Assembly: GCF_047948215.1 (NCBI RefSeq)
Contig: NC_134461.1
Span: forward strand, 90,788,245-90,852,244
Reading direction: 5' to 3'
DNA from: Lycorma delicatula
Lineage: Eukaryota; Arthropoda; Insecta; Hemiptera; Fulgoridae
DNA: 64,000 nucleotides
The notes under the pieces are model-generated. The model saw only the letters and a program-made list of their open reading frames with translations, did not search any database and was not told where the DNA came from. Position numbers and translations under genes: made by a program. Below, piece after piece: positions 23,489-33,599 of the stretch (position 1 is the stretch's first letter; every line of letters begins with the position of its first letter).

Positions 23489-23541
23489 GGGGTGTCCCCC
23501 AGTGGGGGACACCCCACTGTGTAGTGGGGGTGTCCCCCACT
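23489..23541. promoter_or_regulatory. Tandem GC-rich palindromes in the LINE leader
   Basis: GGGGTGTCCCCC-AGT-GGGGGACACCCC (23489-23515) is a perfect 12-bp-arm hairpin. Overlapping it, AGTGGGGGACACCCCACT and then AGTGGGGG-TGT-CCCCCACT (23523-23541) form a second. They sit about 40-90 bases upstream of the ORF1 start on the minus strand. Possible roles are translation control or a packaging structure; neither is shown by the sequence. Confidence 0.8.
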
Positions 23542-24205
23542 CCAGGGCTACTAACCTTGGAGGTCCGATCCGGTACTCCGGTGGAACCCGGCATATGTCC
23601 CGTCAGAGAGCGGATGCGCAGTCTCTGCACTGACTCCAGGCTCCTACTCACCGAAGCTTTCAGAGCTCCCATGCACCGACATACATGGGCACCATTGCTA
23701 CATGCTTGCCATCGCAGGGGGCATGTGGACAAAGGAAGGGTCTCCGTTACACCTGCAATAACATTGACCCTGGCCGCCACATCGCCAGCTCTAAGAGTGG
23801 TATGAGTCCATTTCCAAAATCGTTTATTATTCCATATACTGCAGGTAGCCAAAAATCCAGTTCGTTTAAAGACCTGAAGTTGGAAACAGGTCAAAAGAAA
23901 AGCATATCCGAGGAATTTACTCGGAGCTCCGTTAGCCACCTATATGTGTTGTACATAAGTACAGCTGTTACCGCTCTGGACGTGAAACGTAGATGTTGTG
24001 TTCCGGACGTGGGGATTACCTACCTCAGGGCAACAAAATATTAAATTTCAAACATTTAAAAATTAAAAGTAAATATATAAATGGAAAATCTTGACTTACA
24101 AATACTGCTTTAATTTTATAATATCCCGCGATCCTATTTCACAGGGTACACCAAAAATAAAAACAACCAAATGAAATTTTTTTACAATTTTTTTTATGTT
24201 CTTGT

Positions 24206-24275
24206 ACAAAGTAAAGGAAGTATTGTGATCGCGAAAAATTTCGGTTTTCAAATTTCAACGGAAATATCCGAAAAA
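24206..24275 (+). repeat. E-head repeat fragment
   Basis: About 70 bp with CAAAGTAAAGGAAGTATTGT and GATCGCGAAAAATTTCGGTT, matching the head module at 17187 and 43321, but followed by unrelated sequence. It is either a truncated copy or another chimaera. Confidence 0.7.
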
Positions 24276-24800
24276 TTTATCAATTTAATAGCTGAGGTTA
24301 AAAAAAAACAATTTGTCGAAAACGTAAGAAATTAATCTTTAAACAGAAGTGTGTTTATGTGTCCGTTTGCCTTTTATACAGATCTACAGTTTTATTCTAA
24401 TCATGATGCAATTTTACACACTAACAGTTCCAAACAAGAGAAAACTTATTATATACATTTGATATTGAAAAATTTGTCCTTTAAGCAAAATTTTCGCCCC
24501 TTAAGCAAAATTTTAACGCGCAGCTTTGTGTTTTCTGAAAATATCTCAAAAACGGTAAGGAGATCTACAAAGTGAATGAATAATTTTCTGAATACCCATA
24601 AAGATTTATAAAAAATGCTATTTGCCCGGATCTGATAGCTTTTCTAGTTCCAAAGTTATTAATAATCAAATTTTAAAATTGAACAATTGTTTTTTTCTTT
24701 ACCTCGTCGTGAATGCGAGTTACCATTTCATTTGCTTTCTCCTCTCATCCATTTACCATCTCATTTTCGATCTCACTTGCTTAGTCATAAATAAAATATA
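24276..24800. other. AT-rich spacer, no gene seen
   Basis: No motif or paralogue. The 74-codon frame at 24351-24575 has no recognisable feature; a short direct repeat (AAGCAAAATTTT-type, about 24483-24515) lies inside it. Confidence 0.5.
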
Positions 24801-26117
24801 AACGGGGGACATTCAATAATAAAAAGAGACAAATTGATGTAGAAACAAAACAGTTCGTAGGAGGAGTTTTGCACTTTCATGAATTTAGGTTGGCATCACT
24901 GGAATGAGCTGAGAACAGCTGACGGATAAAAATTGTTTTGTTTATAATCTCAATATTGTGTTTAACGATGGTGTGTCCGTTTGAAGTTTCCACATTAGTT
25001 GAACAACGCTCAATGATCAGTTTTTTTGCTTTCTGAAGATGAAAAACCGGCTAAAATCTTTTCTCGAATGATTTTACACTATGGTGAAAGTTGTATGTAC
25101 CGCGGAAATTTTTATAAGTGGGTAGAACAGTTCAAAAACGGTCGAACTCAGTGACTGACGATCAACGTTCTGGCCGGCCAGTTGAAGTGTCAACTCCATC
25201 TCTTGAAACTCGCATTGACGACATTATTCCTGAAGACTGACGTATTAAAGTTGAAAATATAGCAAAAACAGTTGCAGTAAGTGTTGGTAAAATTCATAAC
25301 GTTATCGGTAACAAGCTCAAGTACAGCAAAACAAGTACAAGGTGGGTCTCGAAAGAGTTAACGCAACACAAGGAAACAAGACTCAAAATGTGTAGACTTG
25401 AAAGAACGCTATGAAAGAGAAGGTGACCCTTTTCTAGACAAGATTTTAACGTGTGATGAAACTTGGGTTCACCATTTTGAACCGGAGTTCAAAAGACAAA
25501 GCACGGGGGTAGTAGCACACCAGCTCACCTGTCCGAAAGAAATTCAGAACGCAAGCATCAGCGGGAAAAGTCATGTTGACCGTCTTCTGGGATACCCAAC
25601 GTGTCGTCTTTTGTGATTATTTGAAAAATCAGCATATTATAAACAGTGTTTACTATTGAGATACGGTTATGAAAAAAGTAAAGCCAGCAATGAGAGAAAA
25701 ACGTTGCGGATCTCAAAAAAAGGCGTGAGATTGCTACACGATAATGCTAGCCCTCACACCGCCCAACTGATCCGAGAAACCATTGGAAAAATGGATTGGG
25801 AGATACTACCACGTCCTTCCTTCAGTCCAGATTTGGCTCCCTCGGATTTAAATTTGTTTGAGGCATGACTCAAGGAGGCATTACGTGGAGAAAAGTTCAG
25901 CAACAACGAGGAGGTCAAAGAATTTGTGGGAAAGTGGCTCAAACTACAAGAAAAAGACTTATTTGCATCAAGTATAAAAAAAGTAGTTCATCGTTGGGAC
26001 AAGTGTATTAATATTGGTGGGGATTATGTTGAGAAGTAGTAAAAGTCTCATTTTTTAAAAATACGCAGTTTTTCTTTTACATAAATTTGTCTCTTTAATT
26101 ATGCAATTTCCCTCGTG
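24801..26117 (+). mobile_element. Mariner transposon, full length, dead
   Basis: A 1317-bp element flanked by TA (24799-24800 and 26118-26119; AT-rich flanks allow a longer TATA reading). The left terminus reads AACGGGGGACATTCAATAAT and the right, reverse-complemented, CACGAGGGAAATTGCATAAT. Both then share AAAGAGACAAATT(G/T)ATGTA, giving imperfect inverted repeats of about 40 bp. It encloses a mariner-type transposase pseudogene. Confidence 0.92.
24968..26039 (+). pseudogene. DD34D mariner transposase, multiply broken
   Basis: The likely start is ATG 24968 (FEVSTLVEQRSMISFFAF). The N-terminal DNA-binding part is seen as YKWVEQFKNGRT (about 25113-25150) and, after a shift, VTDDQRSGRPVEVSTPSLET. 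The catalytic core shows TCDETWVHHFEPEFKRQS (about 25450-25502), then LLHDNASPHTAQLIRETI (about 25731-25785) and FSPDLAPSDLNLFEA (about 25821-25868), the mariner signature with three aspartates. The C-terminus ends GGDYVEK before TAG at 26037. At least five frameshifts or stops (near 25040, 25150, 25240, 25385-25600 and 25866) exclude function. The length matches the usual roughly 345-codon mariner protein. Confidence 0.92.
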
Positions 26118-26119
26118 TA

Positions 26120-27039
26120 TAAATATATATATATATATATAATCTATAAATACTATAAAACTTATGTAATCTATAAAAACTCATTATAGAATTTTTATAG
26201 ATCATATAGATAATGATCATTGTCTATAATAAATCAATTTATTATTTATCTTAGCCTAATATTTGTAAAAAACAGATTAGTTTGATGATAAAATTACAAA
26301 GAATGACGACCACTTTGCATATTTAACAACTGAAAAGTTTTTATTCATCCAAATAAATCTATTTTATCCGGTAATTTCAAGTGTAACAGTCCACACATAA
26401 TTACTAAAAAATTACTTCTATTTTTTGAAGTTCTGTACGTATATAGCGCGGGAGAAGCCGCAACGGGGATATTACTGTACTATAAAATTTGATTAATTAA
26501 GTCAATTAAAATATTTAATAATAAAAAAGAGGAGATACTTATTCAAATTTTATATACATCAGTTTTAATTTCCTGTAATACAGTTATTTGATAAATACTT
26601 TATAAATAAAATAACAGATTTTATTATAAACAAATTGCTACACTCAGAGTACAATGGCCTCAAAATACATTATCTGATTACACGATGTTCTTCAACAGTC
26701 TGATAGGATGAAGTTTTAAACAAAGATGCTGGGTGAGTAACTTAAAATCGAACTTAGCTTGGATCGAATTGCAGTTCTTTGAATGTCACCTTTAACGAGC
26801 TACTAGTAGTACCACAACTGGTTGTACATGCTACTACTCTAGTAGAGTTTTACATTTTAGATTAACGTAGCTCTAAAATCTCTACGAACCCCTTTTTTAT
26901 AAGTTATAAAATTAAATTAATCTAATTTTAATACGTTAAATAATCGATTTCTAAATGGAGATTGTTTTATTTTGTTTGATTCACTATGTTTTTTGATGTA
27001 TTTTTCTTCTCAATAACAGAAATAAATAAAACAACAATT
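26120..27039. other. AT-rich spacer, no gene seen
   Basis: It begins with a short TA run (26126-26142). A phrase at about 26437-26470 (GCGGGAGAAGCCGCAACGGG) recurs approximately at 53731-53760 (GAGGGAAGCCGCGACGGAGA), indicating one more old dispersed repeat. Otherwise no structure. Confidence 0.5.
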
Positions 27040-28085
27040 AAAAAATCAAATCTGATGTGGACACCATATGAATTCCTGGTACGCATATTAAATAACATAT
27101 TTTTTATTACTTTTTTTTTGTTATTGAATTATTATTTACTGTATTTTTTTTTATAATCAGAAAAATAATTTTTTAAATAATAATTATTAATAAATCAATA
27201 CATTTAAATTAAACGAAAAAAAGTTAAAAAAAAAGAAAACGAAAAGAAGTCGCATTCGAACCGTTGTGCCTTCTCCTTGTAAGATCAAAATTTCATTAAT
27301 TACAATTTTATTGGGCTATAACTCTGGAACCAATGAAAATAAGTACCACTTAAGATATATTGTTGAAAAGCTCTCAATGAGGGCATCACTGCAGTTAAAC
27401 CAAAACCAATTTTTTGGATTTTGGGCTCTTTTGGACACTTTTGGTTCAGTAGATTGCAATCAAAAGGGGAGGTGCACAACTAGATGTTAAACAATTCTAA
27501 ATCCAAAATTTAAACATTCTACGGCTAATCGTTTTTGAGTTATGCGAGATACATATGTACGTACATCCCAACTCCTATTAAAATTAGATCAATTACAAAA
27601 ATTGCACCCTCACACCAAAATATAGTAATAATTTTGAAACGTTGTAGAATGTAGAAGGCATTACATCCTAACCCCTTAGGGGAAGCCACCCTTTCCCTTG
27701 CCAACCCCCCCCCCGTTCCTTGCCCTGTTGGGTTTTAACGGGAGTCGTCTATCGCCCTCTGACTTTTTACATCTCATAGTAATAAGCCTGGCCTCGTTGG
27801 AATGCCACCGATGCGAATGCCTCGGTAGACATTTGCATCGGTGATTAAATAACTCAGCTTATTACCTTCGCTGTAGGCCTCGTCTGGACATCTTGAATGT
27901 CCTACATTGACTCCCTCTGAACTAGCTAAACGAGCCTGCGGAAGCGCGTACCCACATATGTACGTACAGACATCACGCCGAAACTAGACAAAATGGATTC
28001 AGGGATGGTCAAAATGGTTATTTCTGTTGAAATTTGAAAACCGAAAATTTTCGCGATTACAGTACTTCCTAGTACCGTACAAGGA
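27040..28085 (-). repeat. Dispersed repeat family G with E head, copy 1 (interrupted)
   Basis: Reverse-oriented copy of the unit at 43321-44008. The head at 28000-28080 matches module E. The body contains the AACGATTAGCCGTAGAATGT block and AGTTGTGCACCTCCCC, and near its end a tRNA-like B box (GGTTCGAATGC, plus positions 27252-27262) followed by a T-rich stretch on the minus strand. The copy is split by a 388-bp insertion at 27566-27953. Confidence 0.75.
27566..27953. mobile_element. GC-rich retroposon with 15-bp target duplication
   Basis: ACATATGTACGTACA flanks it exactly (27551-27565 and 27954-27968). Family G copy 2 (around 43418-43436) has the same place uninterrupted. The insert is richer in GC, contains a C-run near 27703-27714 and two near-copies of GATGCGAATGCC / ATTTGCATCGGTG in inverse orientation (about 27808-27846). 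No poly(A) tail or coding frame is visible, so orientation is unassigned. A perfect 15-bp duplication is typical of LINE-driven insertion. Confidence 0.8.
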
Positions 28086-29904
28086 AGTAAAAACATTCAT
28101 TTTAAAATTCACCAATAGACATTCTATGCGTTTGTTCGGTGTTCACTACGAAAATTTTATCAATATAAAAACTACAATTACATGCGAAAAAAAATTATTT
28201 TATGAATTATTGTACTATCATACGGCGGTATATGTTTAGATTGTTTTGTAAACTAGCCTTTTTCTGATCGATAATTAGTATCTTCATTCAGGATCAGTAT
28301 CACCAGATCCACGCAAAGAAATTTAGTGTATAAACCTTCCGTTTACCATTTGGTTATGCCGACTAATACAATACATAACACCATCCTGCAAATTATATTA
28401 TTATGAAAATGGTTTAAGACAGTAATTTCAGTATTTTTTTAATCTTTTCCAAGCATGCACCGAAAATATTTAGTCCTTAAATTAGGTAGGAATAAATTTA
28501 TGTGTCTGGATTAATAGGTAATATTGATTGGAAAAGTATTATCTAATGGATTATTAGATAATTAATATTAAATATTATTAATATTAATTATTAGATTAAT
28601 TAATACCTGACACAGAAATTGAAGCATAATAAGCATTCCTAAATAAGTTACCAAAATATTAAAACTTCGATTTAAATTTTGCATAAATGTCCCCTATAAA
28701 AAGCGAAGAAGTATGATAATCTGTTTAAAACTAAATCAGATATTAGGAATCACTTTCTGGAACTGTACTTAACAATCCAAAAGTTGTCGGCTAAGAAGCC
28801 AATAACAGATTTGAATGCTTCATTTAGAAAGCACAGCGCACTTCACCATCCCGTGGAGGTATACTAATGGAGATCTAGTAATTTGTGCGTTTTTTATTTC
28901 TTCTACCTGTACAAAAATCTATTGGCTCAAAACAACTTTTTATTTGTCAAGAAGTAAATTTTCTTCCTTGTTTAGGAAGCTGATGATTTTTATCATTGGA
29001 ATGTCACTTTTTTTTATACGGATTCCTAAAGGTTTTTATTCACAAGTAAGTTAGGATTAGGTTAATTGAAAACTTATACATCAATTTCATTCGTGAGTTG
29101 CCAACTTTTGGAATCTGTAAAGTTGGTGTAAGGTTTTGTAAAAAACACAACAATTTTATGAAAAAAAATTACTGATTTTAAAAAAATATTTGAAATAAAA
29201 ATTTCTGTGCAAGAGAATAAATTTATTATAATTGAAATTATAATAATTGTTTTTAAAGACTGTCCAGTCCAAATGTTAACAGGTTTATCTGAATGATCGT
29301 TTTTTAAATAAGAGGTAAATATAGACAGTTACTTCAGATTGTCTGAATATAGGTTTCAAAAAAGAAATTGGAAATGGCAAAATGCATAAAAATGAGGGAA
29401 AAATTTTAGAGGATTTTAAAAAAAAAATTTTTCTGGTGTTTTAAATCCAGAATCTATTTAATGAAGCTGATATAAATAAAATCTATGAATGTTATTTGGG
29501 TTATTTTTCTAATTTCTTGATTAGTCCAACTTTTTGATAGAATTAATATTTTTTTTTTGTTAATTAAAAAGGAGAAAATAAATCAAGTTTATAAGAAAAA
29601 TAAATGACCTTAATTGCACATAAATGAGGGATGTATGATAATTTACATTTGATTATTTAGTCGCCAAATATTAATAAAATAGTAAAGTTAATAAAAATTA
29701 TTATATTTTAAAATCTCGCAACATTTAATGTTGCTATTTTATCGTTGCGATATTAATTAATCATTTCATAACTATCAAAAACAATATAATCATTAAACAT
29801 TAATTGAATAGAGTTTAGAAGATACTGATAAAATATATTCACTTATACAATTTAATAATACTCTTCAATTTAAAAAAAAACAATTCTTCAAATCTTTATC
29901 GCTG
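28086..29904. other. AT-rich spacer, no gene seen
   Basis: AT-rich DNA. A self-complementary AT block (about 28545-28610, built on ATTATTAGAT/ATCTAATAAT and TAATATTA units) is the only structure. The frames 28027-28239 and 28815-29054 have no recognisable motif. Confidence 0.5.
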
Positions 29905-30035
29905 TACTTTGGGGGTTGGGGTTCAATTAACCGCACATCTCACGAATGGTCGGCCTTAGTCTGTACAAGACAACACCTCATTTACATGTCATAAATGAAA
30001 TCCTCATCTCACTGAGCCGAAGGGGGGGGGGGAAT
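29905..30035 (+). repeat. SINE family S1, copy b (3' part)
   Basis: It contains TTGGGGTTCAATTAACCGCA, CGAATGGTCGGCC and GACAACACCTCATTTACATG, matching the body of S1. The tRNA-like head is missing and the tail is degraded into a G-run (30025-30033). Confidence 0.75.
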
Positions 30036-32344
30036 TGATTATTGTTCAATATTTGAAGAGATTGTGACGTATACGTCAGGAAAATAAAATAAAAAAATAT
30101 GTTAAAGAATACAAATAAAAAGTAAAAAAAAAAAAAAAAATACAAATATCTATTTTCATTTTAAACAATTTCAATAGAGAGCGTAAATTTAGTTTAAAAG
30201 GTATTTTAACCACTTAAACTTTCAAAAATGAAACCTCAAAGGTAATGTGAGATTTAAATGGTTTAAAAATTTAAAAACTAAATTTATACTTTTAATTGTG
30301 TAGACTGATACACAATTTGAGATTGTGTAGAATTACAATTATTTGTATTTATTTTGGCTCTATATTTTTATACTACAATCCCGGTTAAAAAGAATTATTA
30401 TAATACTTTGGAAGTAGTGTTTATTTATCACTTAATTTGGCTTAAAATCTATTTTTTATTTTATTTTAAATGATTCTTTTTTAATAAAATTTAAGAATTG
30501 TACCCTGATGAAGGAACAATCGAAATCCCATTTAGGTTTGGGATTTTAAATAAAATTTGTTAAAAAAATTTTTTTTGAGATTAGCCTACTCTTTTTTCAG
30601 ATTTATTTCAATGACCTTTTAGCACAGTTCTTTATTTTTATATTTATTTATAAAAAAAAAAAAAAAATATTATTTTAGTTACGAAATAAACTTATAAAAT
30701 GTAAAGTAAAATTTATTTATAGAAATACTGAATATAAATATTTTCTTATCAGAATCAAAATCAATACATTTATTTCAATAGTGGGTTGACCACTGTTACA
30801 TTATTACGTAAATACAACTGTTTAAGATTGTAACCAGTTCAGTAAGAGTAATTGTTACTGAAACAATAGTGGATTCTAACAACACTACACCTACAACGGT
30901 TAACAATACAATGATTTATATTTTTGTCCTTAATTTTAAACGTTTTTTAATACGTGGGGTATATTATGTAACTCCAAAATACTCATACAAACGCCTGCAA
31001 CATAGACAACCTATAGGCTATTGTACTATTTAGAAAAAAAGAAAAAGTCTTTATAAATATTATTTTTGAAAATTATAAATAAGTCTTTAAATTTCTTTTT
31101 TCTTTTTAATTATTACTTCATTATTTTCTTATAATGGAGTATCTATGAATTAACGTGCTGACTCTCACATTTGTTTCTTTATATAAAAATAATTTTTGTG
31201 TAGCTATTTTATAATGAAAACACCAAAAAATGACTGCAAAAAACAATACTTTTTTAAAATAAAAAAATAAAATCAACTTAAATGACCAAAAAAAGGCTTT
31301 TTACACTTTTCTTTAAATGCAGACTTTTTGAATTAACTATAAGTAAGCTGTTTGTAATTTTTTGGTTTTAATTTTGTACTGGCATCAGAAAGTCAAAATT
31401 TAAAGAATAGAAAAAGTACATATTTTTTAATTTTTAGTGCAGTTTTTTTTTCAAGTCGGTTGTAGTATTCATTTTTAATTTTATTTTTATTGGGAATATT
31501 TTATTTTAATATAAAGCACGGTTATGCTTACAAAAAGTTGGAATTAGATTACGTTTGCAAGAAACATAATTGGCGAGAAACCTAAATCACGGTGTAATTA
31601 AAAATGGGAATAAAAAATAAAAATTACACGTAAGATGACTATTGTCGTACAAGTCTTAAGATTCTTCTTGCAATACTGGATATTTAATATTTTTTTACGT
31701 AAAATTCTTTCACAATCATTTTGAAATGTTTCACGCAAAATTTCTTTGTATATTAAAATGACATAACATTATCTTCACTTCTTTGTATACATTACATTAA
31801 TTTACGTCCGTAAATTAATAGTGGGGTTTTAAATGGTTATAATTTCGGCACAATGTATTGTAGAAAGATGAACTATATATAAAATGAAAGAGAAAAACTC
31901 CACGTTTCTTATCTGTTCAGTAGATTTTGATGTGTTCTCCCTTAGATGCACCACAGAAACGAAACGATATTCAGTTTCTTGCCATACGTGATAGAGAACA
32001 TCCGGCGTGATAAAAAAACAGCTTCAGTGATTCTTTCTTTTAAATGGTCCAGATTTCGAATTTGAACGGAATACAATTTGTTTTTACATAACCCTAATAC
32101 TATTACAAATATTTTTCAACATTTTTAAAAACTTGCATTATACTTTTTAGTCATAATTTAATCAAATTATTATCTTACATTGCATGAATTTAATTATCAG
32201 ATTAATTTGGATTTCAAAACCGAAAAAACTCTCGTACCAAGTTTTTGTCATTTTTTTATTTCAAACGACTATCGGATTTGTCATCTCCGACCCCAAAAAT
32301 CCCGCACACCCGTTTCGCAGTTTTGCAATTATTTACACCCTTTC
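30036..32344. other. AT-rich spacer, no gene seen
   Basis: More than 2 kb of AT-rich sequence with A- and T-runs (for example 30128-30141 and 30653-30667). No repeat shared with the window and no convincing frame; the overlapping small frames at 32180-32372 run into the SINE. Confidence 0.55.
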
Positions 32345-32641
32345 TTTCTTTTTCCAGTTTAGCATTCGGTAATTACCGTTCAGATAATACTTCAGAGGAT
32401 GAATGAGGATGATATGTATGAGTGTAAATGAAGTGTAGTCTTATACAGTCTCAGTTCGACCATTCCTGAGATGTGTGGTTAATTGAAACCCAACCACCAA
32501 AGAACATCGTTATACATGAACTAGTATTCAAATCTGTGTAAAAATAACTGAGACTTTACTAGGACTTGAACGCCGGATCTCTCGACTTCCAAATCAGCTG
32601 ATTTGGGAAGACGCGTTCATCACTAGACCAACCCGGTGGTT
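32345..32641 (-). repeat. SINE family S1, copy c (most complete)
   Basis: On the minus strand it starts with a good tRNA-like head: A box TGGTCTAGTGATGAAC (plus 32615-32630) and B box GTTCAAGTCC (plus 32562-32571), about 45 bases apart. The S1 body follows (GTTCTTTGGTGGTTGGGTTT, TTAACCACACATCTCAGGAA), then the tail CATCCTCATTCATCCTCTGA. The two pol III boxes at tRNA-like spacing identify it as tRNA-derived. It is the best reference copy in the window. Confidence 0.88.
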
Positions 32642-32674
32642 AATTATTTCCACCCTCATCCTTAATTTCCAACC

Positions 32675-32940
32675 TTAATTTACTCCCGTACGAAGGGGGA
32701 TGTTTGCAAAGATAATGGTTGAACATTGTATTGTCACCCGACCTTAGTACTGTGCAAAATTTCATCAATAGGCAATGTCAGAAAGTTTGTTAAATTATTA
32801 CACCTGCACACTTAATTTACCCCCATACGCGGGGATGTTTGAAAAATAATGATGGAATATTGTGCTGCCACCTGACCTTAGTAACTGTGGAAAATTTCAT
32901 TAATCGGCAATATCAGGAAGTATGTTAAATTAAGGATGCA
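32675..32940. repeat. Two diverged tandem units of about 137 bp
   Basis: Unit 1 (32675-32811) and unit 2 (32812-32940) align along their length: TTAATTTAC(T/C)CCC(G/A)TACG, GGGGATGTTTG, CC(C/T)GACCTTAGTA, AAAATTTCAT(C/T)AAT and GGCAAT(G/A)TCAG(A/G)AAGT. They end beside the transposase relic. No coding role is evident. Confidence 0.8.
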
Positions 32941-32993
32941 AGATTTGAAGAGAAACGTGAGAAAAACATTATGAGTTAAAGAAAAGCAAGTAA

Positions 32994-33255
32994 TAAAATA
33001 GAAATCCATGGTGGTAAGGTCTGGAGGTCAGGGAATTCACCTTTTACGTCCGACCCATCGCTGAGGAAATGTTTCGTTAGAAAATCCTCCGCGATTGCGG
33101 CATAATATGGTGGAGCTCCGTCTTACTACAGAATAGAATTCTCCGGTATTTGGAGCGCTATATACTCTTCTAACTTATCCAGGAAGATTTTCCTCGTTAT
33201 TGTTTTTTTCAACGAAAGAGAAAGGGCCAACTTTCTCGGCGAATATAGCTATTAA
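32994..33255 (-). pseudogene. Tc1/mariner-related transposase core relic
   Basis: Short decayed part of a transposase on the minus strand. Across frames the order is VGPFSFVEKNNNEENLPG, FLDKLEEYIALQIPENSIL, two stops, DGAPPYYAAIAEDFLT, then ETFPQRWVGRKR and PPDLTTMDFYF. This matches the second and third catalytic blocks of insect Tc1-like transposases (a QQDGAPPH-type block and an SPDLTPLDFFLWG-type block). The two stop codons TAG-TAA stand where two glutamines (CAG CAA) are expected. At least two frameshifts occur. No terminal repeats were found. The protein differs from the pseudogene at 20288, so it marks another transposon lineage. Confidence 0.75.
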
Positions 33256-33599
33256 TAGAATAGATATATTAAAGGCGAAAGTACGGTGATCATGTCAAAA
33301 ATCGGATATCAGTTTTTTCCCAATCTTTAAGTTGTAGGATCCAACTAGTGTATCTAGACAAAAAAAAAAACCAACAAACAAACATGTGTATGTATGTGCT
33401 TTACACTGTTTTTGATCTCAAGATTTGATATCTCAGGATTGACCTTACCGATTTTATTCAAATTTGATTCATAAATTTCTATATACAGATTTATTCAAAT
33501 TTGATCATATTAACTTTTTTCAAAATTCGTTTAGGGGTTGAGGGATGTCGGGGGAAAAAATAATTTCGGTTTTCTTCAGAGACACTTGAGAAAAATACT
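33256..33599. other. AT-rich spacer, no gene seen
   Basis: No frame or repeat recognised apart from short local repeats (TTCAAATTTGAT twice near 33458-33508). Confidence 0.5.

Larger units (their letters stand above)
21717..24032 (-). mobile_element. ORF1-only LINE (HAL1-like), full insertion
   Basis: A minus-strand non-LTR element with a 10-bp target duplication ACAAAATATT (21707-21716 and 24033-24042) and a poly(A) tail, seen as the T-run 21717-21730. In its own order: a GC-rich leader of about 580 bp (24032 to 23453), ORF1, about 147 bp of 3' untranslated sequence with a GGGGC/GCCCC stem (21741-21745 and 21766-21770), then the tail. There is no endonuclease or reverse-transcriptase frame between ORF1 and the tail. 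The leader, tail and duplication are intact, so this was mobilised as an ORF1-only unit or lost ORF2 cleanly afterwards. Confidence 0.9.
20137..24110. mobile_element. Foldback element split by two nested insertions
   Basis: Removing two insertions leaves about 0.3 kb made of two inverted arms around a short loop near 21623. The left arm is 20137-20173 plus 21508-21615; the right arm is 21631-21716 plus 24043-24110. Matching parts include AAGTCAAGATTTTCCATTTA (left, 20151 onward) with TAAATGGAAAATCTTGACTT (right, to 24097), TTTTAATTTTTAAATGTTTG with its inverse CAAACATTTAAAAATTAAAA, TTTTTTAACATTTAAATATT with AATATTTAAATGTTAAAAAA, and GAATAGATTATAA with TTATAATCTATTC at the centre. The element has no coding sequence of its own. 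Its outer ends are set by loss of similarity, not by a target duplication. Confidence 0.88.

Noticed and set aside
23442..23939. 165-codon minus-strand frame upstream of LINE ORF1
   Set aside because: It lies in the GC-rich leader, overlaps the palindromes and the ORF1 start, and has no known domain. Long open frames are expected by chance in GC-rich DNA.
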